A stretch of 64,000 nucleotides of DNA from a virus: the IMG/VR virus record IMGVR_UViG_3300049846_002130, positions 1 to 64,000 of that record; one strand, 5' to 3'. The translations under genes and the position numbers were made by a program. Under the pieces are notes generated by a model. That model was not told the DNA's origin, did not search any database, and was given only the letters and a program-made list of their open reading frames with translations. Each line of letters opens with the position of its first letter. The first letter of the stretch is position 1. Of the stretch, positions 5,925 through 10,839 are shown piece after piece.

Positions 5925-6152
5925 ATGAGACGACAATTTAAAAAGAGTCCGAAGCGTCATCAGCTCGGAGTACATTTGCGCTCCGTCAGGCGCACTATTA
6001 CAACACAGGAACTTGCTGATGCTTACGGGGTTAGCACTCGTACTATCAAGACTTGGTTCTCTACAGGTAAGTTAGTTTTTACTGGTAACCTGTTTGAGGA
6101 CTTAAAGATGTTGGAGACCCTTCGACAGGATCCCCAACACCCTAGTACGTGA
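5925..6152 (+). CDS. Small helix-turn-helix DNA-binding protein, 75 aa
   Basis: Residues 26-50 (TTQELADAYGVSTRTIKTWF) form a clear helix-turn-helix of the MerR/excisionase type, in which the second helix carries STRTIKTWF. The N-terminus is basic (MRRQFKKSPKRHQLG). GTAGGAG precedes the ATG. An 11-bp perfect inverted repeat immediately upstream suggests autoregulation. It is one of the few rightward genes in the left arm and its end overlaps a leftward gene by 11 bp. It may regulate the divergent small-gene operons; that is inference. Confidence 0.7.
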   Translation: MRRQFKKSPKRHQLGVHLRSVRRTITTQELADAYGVSTRTIKTWFSTGKLVFTGNLFEDLKMLETLRQDPQHPST

Positions 6153-6312
6153 TCCTGGTGTAGCCACACTTGGTACACTTGAGACCTTGTGTAAAGCAAC
6201 CAGGTAATGAGCTGTTGATGCAGGCTCCTCGTGGGAGGATACCTTTCATGAGGGCGATATGGCCTGCTGGTACTAAGACCAGTCCAGGTTTCATGTTGTG
6301 TTCACATTGCAT
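6142..6312 (-). CDS. Small zinc-ribbon-like protein, 56 aa
   Basis: It begins MQCEHNMKPGLVLVPAGHIA and ends CFTQGLKCTKCGYTRITY. The CTKCG knuckle near the end and C3/H5 at the start can form a zinc ribbon. GTGAGG precedes the ATG. It is the last gene of the 7.7-6.1 kb leftward run. Likely structural or nucleic-acid-binding; the exact role is unknown. Confidence 0.6.
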   Translation of the reverse strand: MQCEHNMKPGLVLVPAGHIALMKGILPRGACINSSLPGCFTQGLKCTKCGYTRITY

Positions 6313-6319
6313 TGTTGCC

Positions 6320-6523
6320 TCACATGTTGGTGTAAGCGGCGTAGGCGAGGCCGCCACAGAGAGTGACCAGCATGGCGATGAACCAGTTGGCCACGATCCA
6401 GTTGGCGGCGCTGAAGTACGGGTCGTTGTCGATGAGGTTGAGTAGCCCTGCGCAGAGCCCGTAGATGTTCATCATCCCCAGGAACACTGCTGGTACTCCG
6501 AAGAGTACGACGATGAAGATCAT
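6320..6523 (-). CDS. Two-helix membrane protein, 67 aa
   Basis: MIFIVVLFGVPAVFLGMMNI begins the first membrane helix, and a second covers about residues 45-64 (WFIAMLVTLCGGLAYAAYT). The ATG overlaps the stop of the upstream 47-aa gene (TGATG), so translation is coupled. Together the two encode adjacent tiny membrane proteins. Confidence 0.6.
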   Translation of the reverse strand: MIFIVVLFGVPAVFLGMMNIYGLCAGLLNLIDNDPYFSAANWIVANWFIAMLVTLCGGLAYAAYTNM

Positions 6524-6666
6524 CACAGCACCCCGCTGGCAACACCGATGCAGTAGAGCAGGTACACCAGCACGGCACACCCGATGGCACCAAAGAACAG
6601 GGTGATGCTGACGATCATCAGCTCGATGACACTCACGCCCTGCTCGTCACGAAGGAACTTGATCAT
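6523..6666 (-). CDS. Prepilin-like small membrane protein, 47 aa
   Basis: GAGGAGAGAGC precedes the ATG. The N-terminus MIKFLRDEQGVSVIELMIVS resembles type IV prepilin leaders: a short charged leader, then G, then a hydrophobic run with Glu at position 5 after the Gly. It continues with a long hydrophobic helix to the end (VLVYLLYCIGVASGVL). The whole product is one or two membrane helices with no pilin head domain. The resemblance may be accidental. Confidence 0.5.
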   Translation of the reverse strand: MIKFLRDEQGVSVIELMIVSITLFFGAIGCAVLVYLLYCIGVASGVL

Positions 6667-6931
6667 GCTCTCTCCTCGGCCAGTGGGCCTCCAGCCACTC
6701 GAACGCAGCTGGAATCTTGTTGTTGTCGTAGAAGCAGTCGTACGGCTTGTCGGAAGTGAAGTTGCGAGCCAAGCTCGGCTGACACAGAGAAGCCAGGTTC
6801 ACCAACGCCTGTCCGTCTCGCCACCCCATGCTCCTGAACCAGTGATGGAATTTGTTGGTCCAGTAGAAGTGTACGAACTCCAGGTAGGAACACCCTACGA
6901 GCTTCCCTGCGATGTCACGTAGGTTCTTCAT
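6647..6931 (-). CDS. Hypothetical protein, 94 aa
   Basis: The start with AGGAGCAAC before the ATG gives MKNLRDIAGKLVGCSYLEFV. The protein is helical and rich in Trp, Phe and His (HFYWTNKFHHWF), without membrane segments. It overlaps the next gene by 20 bp. No family is recognised. Confidence 0.6.
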   Translation of the reverse strand: MKNLRDIAGKLVGCSYLEFVHFYWTNKFHHWFRSMGWRDGQALVNLASLCQPSLARNFTSDKPYDCFYDNNKIPAAFEWLEAHWPRREHDQVPS

Positions 6932-6938
6932 GTTGCTC

Positions 6939-7148
6939 CTAGTCGTGGACACTCAGAACGCCTTGGATGAACGCCCTGGTAGCCAACACCAGATCCTCGG
7001 TATTGGCGTTGAGCTTGATGATCACGCAGTTCACACCGGGCTTGACATCCGGCCAGAGCTGCACTTCTCCTTCTGCTACCACGAGGATTCCCTTGGCTTC
7101 CACCACAGGAGTCTCTGGGACAGGGAGTTCTTGACACACTGGGTTCAT
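6939..7148 (-). CDS. Hypothetical protein, 69 aa
   Basis: MNPVCQELPVPETPVVEAKG is a Pro-rich start followed by a beta-rich section (ILVVAEGEVQLW, CVIIKL) and a C-terminal helix. GGAAGG precedes the ATG. The start overlaps the end of the upstream gene by 4 bp. Confidence 0.6.
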   Translation of the reverse strand: MNPVCQELPVPETPVVEAKGILVVAEGEVQLWPDVKPGVNCVIIKLNANTEDLVLATRAFIQGVLSVHD

Positions 7149-7393
7149 GGGCGACCTTCCTGCTTGCGCTTTTCACGAGCGCTCTTGCTACACCACTCCA
7201 TGTCGAGCTTGATCTGCTCGTTGGTACGATTGGTGCTGATGTCGATCATGCAGTAGTCTGGACCACCCAGGTCCTGCATGACGAACGCTTTCTTGCTTGG
7301 GCTGTAGACGGTTGGGCAGCTGTAGTGAATGTAGAGCATACACCCACCACAACAGAGGAGTAACAACACTACGAAGCCAATGTTGTTCTTCAT
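7145..7393 (-). CDS. N-terminally anchored Cys-rich protein, 82 aa
   Basis: MKNNIGFVVLLLLCCGGCML is a membrane anchor or signal with a lipobox-like LCCGGC region. The rest is soluble and ends in a basic tail (REKRKQEGRP). The ATG lies 7 bp after the stop of a VCPD-tail gene and has only a weak AAAGAC box, so coupled translation is likely. It could be a lipoprotein. Confidence 0.55.
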   Translation of the reverse strand: MKNNIGFVVLLLLCCGGCMLYIHYSCPTVYSPSKKAFVMQDLGGPDYCMIDISTNRTNEQIKLDMEWCSKSAREKRKQEGRP

Positions 7394-7400
7394 GGCGTCT

Positions 7401-7565
7401 TTAATCTGGGCACACTGCTTTGTAGCAGTGGTCATAGGCGTCAAGGTTGATGTGAGTGCGGACCCCACACCATGAGATGATTACTGTGTTGCTTCTGGGG
7501 TAGAAGGTTATGATGGTCCCAATGTATCGGTCTTTGGGTGTCCACCCTTCGATAGTGAGAATCAT
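7401..7565 (-). CDS. VCPD-tail small protein 5, 54 aa
   Basis: The start with AGGAGGAAAC before the ATG gives MILTIEGWTPKDRYIGTIIT; the end is HCYKAVCPD. It is the GC-richer member of the VCPD-tail set and keeps the G...YxG plus aliphatic pattern of the others. Its presence in this block links the AT-rich and GC-rich parts of the left arm. Function unknown. Confidence 0.65.
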   Translation of the reverse strand: MILTIEGWTPKDRYIGTIITFYPRSNTVIISWCGVRTHINLDAYDHCYKAVCPD

Positions 7566-7573
7566 GTTTCCTC

Positions 7574-7723
7574 CTAGATGTACACGACGTGCTGGGGGCT
7601 GATCATGAACAGCACCTTGGGGTTTGTCCACGAAGCCAGTACAGCCTGGCCTCGAATGATGTGCGTCAGGTAGCCCAATCGATGAGCATGGGCGGGGGCG
7701 CTACCATGGACCTTGATGAGCAT
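7574..7723 (-). CDS. Micro-ORF, 49 aa
   Basis: GCGAGGTGCAG precedes ATG 7723. The product begins MLIKVHGSAPAHAHRLGYLT and ends SPQHVVYI, and looks like a small alpha/beta fold. It is the first gene of the 7.7-6.1 kb leftward run. The 217 bp upstream, to the tRNA, hold no gene I can support. Confidence 0.5.
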   Translation of the reverse strand: MLIKVHGSAPAHAHRLGYLTHIIRGQAVLASWTNPKVLFMISPQHVVYI

Positions 7724-7940
7724 TCTGCACCTCGCTGCTTCTGTGTGGGTTTGGAGGCTTTTACCAATGCTTTACAGACCCCCGTGTTTTTTGCAAAACG
7801 TAGAGGTTTGTTGAGCACCAGTATGGGTTTGGGAGTAGGGAGTGTGGGCTTGAACCACCAACAGGTGTGACTATTTGCATTTTGTCACTTTTGTTGTTAG
7901 CCTGGGTAATGCACTACCCGTTCATGCTCCCCGTGAAGAA

Positions 7941-8022
7941 TGCGCCCTCCCGGACTCGAACCGGGACTCCTTTCGGAATTTGATTTTAAATCAAACGCGG
8001 CTACCAATTACGCCAAGGGCAC
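7941..8022 (-). tRNA. tRNA-Leu (UAA)
   Basis: The leftward strand folds as a class II tRNA. It has a 7-bp acceptor (GTGCCCT with AGGGCGC), a D-arm with GGTAGC, an anticodon arm TTTGA-TTTAAAA-TCAAA giving anticodon TAA, a long variable arm (TTCCGAAAGGAG) and a T-arm CCCGG-TTCGAGT-CCGGG. CCA is not encoded. UUA is a frequent codon in AT-rich genes such as those of the right arm. Confidence 0.93.
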
Positions 8023-8031
8023 AGAGAAAGT

Positions 8032-8061
8032 TTGCTATTTAGTTATATTTCCTGATATAGT
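8032..8061 (+). promoter_or_regulatory. Possible promoter of the second HNH gene
   Basis: TTGCTA and TATAGT are separated by 18 bp and lie about 33 bp before the ATG, on the strand opposite the tRNA. Confidence 0.4.
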
Positions 8062-8093
8062 TAGGTTACCAATTTCGACAGAGGAGGAAAATT

Positions 8094-8588
8094 ATGATAG
8101 CCGAAGACTACTACTCAAGACGGGACATGGCGAGGAGATTACTGGGTGGGATTTGTGTGAGGTGTGGGACGGAGCAAGACTTGGAGTTTGATCATATTGA
8201 TCCGATGTTAAAGACTCATAGTGTTAATAAACTACTAGCTTCTGGATCAACAAAGTTGTTGAATGAGCTTGCTAAGTGCCAGCTTCTTTGTAAGGCTTGT
8301 CATTTAGCTAAGACAGTTGCTGAAAAAGAACCCTTTACTCATGGGACCATGTATGGGTGGATGAGACGTAAGTGTGGATGTACTGTTTGCTCAGGGGCGA
8401 AGAGAGCTTGGTATGATCTTCGAAATGAGAAACGTCGAGGACTTGGTACTGTTGTTAAGGGAGCTTATTCTAAAGATCCTGTTCATGGTACTAGTGCTAA
8501 GTATTCTCGTGGTTGTCGTTGCAGTGAATGTCGTGCAGCTAATGCTGATAAAGAACGTAAACGTAAGAAATCTAAGGCGATTATATAG
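8094..8588 (+). CDS. HNH endonuclease with C-terminal zinc modules, 164 aa
   Basis: Residues 21-37 (CVRCGTEQDLEFDHIDP), followed by KCQLLCKACHLAKT, form a complete HNH/zinc nuclease core. Two C-terminal modules, each starting HGT and containing C-x-C...C (HGTMYGWMRRKCGCTVC and HGTSAKYSRGCRCSEC), resemble zinc fingers often attached to HNH proteins in actinobacteriophages. The tail is basic. GAGGAGG precedes the ATG. It lies between a leftward tRNA and a strong terminator and is oriented against its neighbours, as expected for a mobile homing-type nuclease. Confidence 0.88.
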   Translation: MIAEDYYSRRDMARRLLGGICVRCGTEQDLEFDHIDPMLKTHSVNKLLASGSTKLLNELAKCQLLCKACHLAKTVAEKEPFTHGTMYGWMRRKCGCTVCSGAKRAWYDLRNEKRRGLGTVVKGAYSKDPVHGTSAKYSRGCRCSECRAANADKERKRKKSKAII

Positions 8589-8617
8589 CCCCTGGCCTTG
8601 GGAACCAGGGGCTATAT
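8583..8617 (+). terminator. Terminator after the HNH gene
   Basis: A 13-bp stem (ATATAGCCCCTGG with CCAGGGGCTATAT), 9-nt loop, then a moderately T-rich tail. The HNH stop codon lies in the left arm of the stem. It may act in both directions. Confidence 0.7.
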
Positions 8618-8645
8618 CTCTTATTTGACTTGTTGGCCTGGTTGT

Positions 8646-9110
8646 TTAGACCGGGACCTCGGGATCTGCGTCGGCATCCACCACACCGGCTTCCGTGGTG
8701 GTGGTGGTGGGAACCGTCCCACCCTTGAGCTTCGCGAGCGCCTCGAGCGCTTCCGCGAGCGGCACACCGGCCCCCAACATGGTCTTGAGGTACTCGGGGC
8801 CTGGGTCGACCACCGTGGTGGCTCCGGCCTCCGGAGGCGTCAAGAGCAGATGGAAGTACGACCTCCACACCGTGCTCTCGCTTCCCGGGATGGGTGGGTT
8901 GGAGGCCTTGAAGACCTCCTCGAACTCGTTGACCGGGAAGTTGGCGCCCTTGAGCTTTGCGTAGGCGTCCTTCATGACCTCGAACTTGGCGGCGTCCGTG
9001 GTGGAGGCCAGTAGGTCGCGGGCGATGCCCACGCTGATCTGACCATTCCGACGCGCGGTGACCTCGAACTTGGCTCCGAGGATCTTCTTGACACTGGCAA
9101 CGTTGAACAT
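8646..9110 (-). CDS. Hypothetical protein, 154 aa
   Basis: AAAGGAGAGTAC before the ATG supports the start MFNVASVKKILGAKFEVTAR. The N-terminal half is basic alpha/beta. A central helical part (EYLKTMLGAGVPLAEALEAL) is followed by a low-complexity end with TTTTTE and acidic residues. No family is recognised. It is the last gene of a leftward run beginning at 10707. Confidence 0.65.
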   Translation of the reverse strand: MFNVASVKKILGAKFEVTARRNGQISVGIARDLLASTTDAAKFEVMKDAYAKLKGANFPVNEFEEVFKASNPPIPGSESTVWRSYFHLLLTPPEAGATTVVDPGPEYLKTMLGAGVPLAEALEALAKLKGGTVPTTTTTEAGVVDADADPEVPV

Positions 9111-9127
9111 GTACTCTCCTTTGGATG

Positions 9128-9397
9128 TTATCCGGAACACTCGGCTGCGTCAGCAGCCGACAGCGCCTCACGCCACTTCACCACTCGCTTTCGCAAATCC
9201 CCAATGAAGAAGCCGGTCACGGCTTGATGTGCCAGCGTCACCGAGCCCTCAGCCAGTAGACCAAGGGCAACGAACAACGCAATGGGAATCACGAAGAACC
9301 AGAAGAAGGTCTCGAGTAGGTCGAGAATTGGGGTGAGCAGGATGATGGTAAGCACCACCGCGGCACTGACCACCACCTGAGTGACAGTCCACCTCAT
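9128..9397 (-). CDS. Two-helix membrane protein, 89 aa
   Basis: AGGAGGCAGC before the ATG gives MRWTVTQVVVSAAVVLTIIL. Two membrane helices at about residues 5-25 and 30-48 are followed by a cytoplasmic-looking helical tail rich in charged residues. The start overlaps the upstream stop (ATGA). Its 3' end contains a 16-bp hairpin sequence that recurs at 13763-13778. Confidence 0.65.
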   Translation of the reverse strand: MRWTVTQVVVSAAVVLTIILLTPILDLLETFFWFFVIPIALFVALGLLAEGSVTLAHQAVTGFFIGDLRKRVVKWREALSAADAAECSG

Positions 9398-9708
9398 GCT
9401 GCCTCCTGCTCGACAAACAGGGCAGCGATTCGCTCCTGGATGTCCACAGCCTCGTTGAGCGTCTGAACGTACAATACGTTCTGGGCTGCGAACGCACTGG
9501 AGAGGGGATGGTGGCTGTTCTTGCTGTCTCGCAGAGCACATGCCCTGCTTAGGGTCGAGGCGAGCTTCTTCCGCAAGCTCTTGAGGCGAGCTGCGTCGTC
9601 ATTGTCTCGCTTCTTCCGAGCTTCTGGGCTTGGGATCTTCTCGAACCGGTCAGGCCACGCTCCATTGGGGTGCGGGGACTTGAACCGGTACCAGGGGGCT
9701 TCTTCCAT
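9394..9708 (-). CDS. Basic coiled-coil-like protein, 104 aa
   Basis: AAGGAGGTAAT precedes the ATG. The protein starts MEEAPWYRFKSPHPNGAWPD and continues with a basic helical region (ARKKRDNDDAARLKSLRKKL) and a second helix. No family is recognised. Its leader contains a predicted three-way-junction RNA at 9753-9837. Confidence 0.65.
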   Translation of the reverse strand: MEEAPWYRFKSPHPNGAWPDRFEKIPSPEARKKRDNDDAARLKSLRKKLASTLSRACALRDSKNSHHPLSSAFAAQNVLYVQTLNEAVDIQERIAALFVEQEAA

Positions 9709-9752
9709 ATTACCTCCTTGACAACAGCGCTGTCAGGCGCTTGTTATGGGCT

Positions 9753-9837
9753 AGACTATAGGAAAGCTATCATTAAGGCTCTGTTAGCTATTACATGCTG
9801 GCTGCAATATGAGCCACCATGCCAAAACCTATAGTCT
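9753..9837 (-). ncRNA. Candidate three-way-junction leader RNA
   Basis: A perfect 10-bp closing stem (AGACTATAGG with CCTATAGTCT) encloses two hairpins on the leftward strand: CATG..GGCT-loop-AGCC..CATG, and AGCTA-loop-TAGCT. It ends about 45 nt before the start codon at 9708. A closed three-way junction in a 5' leader resembles riboswitch or cis-regulatory architecture, but no known class is recognised. Confidence 0.5.
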
Positions 9838-9839
9838 GC

Positions 9840-10103
9840 CTAGATGCCCATCACCCAGTAGGAGCCGTTCGCTTCACGGGGCATTGCGCGTCCCTGCGCG
9901 GCAAGCTCTTCCCAGATTGCTCTGGCCTTTGCCTGCCTGTCTGCTTCCAACTTCGCTGTGGTGCCGGCAATTCCCTTGACCTTGTCTCGGGATTCGCGCC
10001 CGTTCTGCGAGCCCTTACGGCCCACCATCTTTCGCTGCTCCTTGGTGTAGGAGCGATATGGGACGCCCGCTCCCTCACCCTTGCGTGCCTTTACTCCTGC
10101 CAT
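9840..10103 (-). CDS. Basic hypothetical protein, 87 aa
   Basis: GTAGGAGGTACC before the ATG gives MAGVKARKGEGAGVPYRSYT. The first half is very basic and Gly-rich (RKMVGRKGSQNGRESRDK), the second half helical (AKARAIWEELAAQG). It is compatible with nucleic-acid binding. No family is recognised. Confidence 0.65.
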   Translation of the reverse strand: MAGVKARKGEGAGVPYRSYTKEQRKMVGRKGSQNGRESRDKVKGIAGTTAKLEADRQAKARAIWEELAAQGRAMPREANGSYWVMGI

Positions 10104-10111
10104 GGTACCTC

Positions 10112-10399
10112 CTACTTGCCAGCCATGAGCTTGCACCAGGCTTCACGTCCGAGTCCACCAGGCCTGTGAGTCGGACCCTTGTGGGCCGTGGTGCTCTTGG
10201 CAGCTGGTGCCTGCTGCATCTTTCGCCGAGCCTTGTTGGCCTCGTACTCGGGCTTGGTATACCGAGATGTGGCGAACGGTGTGGGCTTGGGGTCGTACTT
10301 GGTCAACCCCGGGTCACCCCGGAAGACCTTGCGCTTGATGACATGGGGCTTGAGCCCCTTGGCCTCTGCCCTCTTGGCCGGGTTGATGACGCAGCCCAT
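10112..10399 (-). CDS. Basic hypothetical protein, 95 aa
   Basis: Of two consecutive ATGs, the second is better spaced to AAGGAGG. The protein begins MGCVINPAKRAEAKGLKPHV and is basic and Pro/Lys-rich throughout, with a probably disordered C-terminus (KSTTAHKGPTHRPGG). Its start overlaps the upstream gene. Confidence 0.6.
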   Translation of the reverse strand: MGCVINPAKRAEAKGLKPHVIKRKVFRGDPGLTKYDPKPTPFATSRYTKPEYEANKARRKMQQAPAAKSTTAHKGPTHRPGGLGREAWCKLMAGK

Positions 10400-10707
10400 C
10401 ATTCCTCCTTCGTGTGGATGGTGATTCGGGTGTTGTTGGGCCCGAACTTGTAGAACACCGGACTTCCCTTCTCCCAGAAGGGATAGTCTTCTGGCAGGGC
10501 GACAGGTAGGGTGTCGGCCAGGGCCCAGGCAACCAACCTGTTCTTGGTGATGTCACGGAGGGCCACCTCCTTGACGATGTCCCGACGCTCCCGGAATTCC
10601 AGGCCCTGAATGGGAACCTGGTAGGTTCCCAGAATTTTGCCACTGTGGAAGATGCTGATGTCCAGCACATTGGTGGTGTGCTGGTACTTTCCCAGTACGT
10701 AGTACAT
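10399..10707 (-). CDS. Hypothetical protein, 102 aa
   Basis: MYYVLGKYQHTTNVLDISIF opens a beta-rich protein with a short helix (LVAWALADTL). AAGGAAAGACC precedes the ATG. The leader between the polymerase terminator and this gene contains a GTAGC-CTGAA-GCTAC hairpin. No family is recognised. Confidence 0.65.
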   Translation of the reverse strand: MYYVLGKYQHTTNVLDISIFHSGKILGTYQVPIQGLEFRERRDIVKEVALRDITKNRLVAWALADTLPVALPEDYPFWEKGSPVFYKFGPNNTRITIHTKEE

Positions 10708-10801
10708 GGTCTTTCCTTGTTTGAGTTAGTAGCTTCAGGCTACCTCTGGGTTGGTCGCTCGTCTCCAGTCTTTTGCGCCAGTTCAGGCAGGCGAATAAAG
10801 A

Positions 10802-10829
10802 GAGGAGGCGGGCGAAGCCCAACCTCCTC
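10802..10829 (-). terminator. Terminator of the 966-aa RNA polymerase gene
   Basis: On the leftward strand GAGGAGG..GGGC TTC GCCC..CCTCCTC is followed by TCTTTATT. A second hairpin (CCGGACC gtca GGTCCGG) covers 10832-10849 at the stop codon. Confidence 0.7.
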
Positions 10830-10839
10830 AACCGGACCG

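Noticed and set aside
7836-7935. Possible second tRNA left of tRNA-Leu (GGTTCAAGCC T-loop, GGGAG..CTCCC ends)
   Set aside because: No consistent D-arm or 7-nt anticodon loop could be formed and the acceptor has mismatches. It might be a decayed tRNA.
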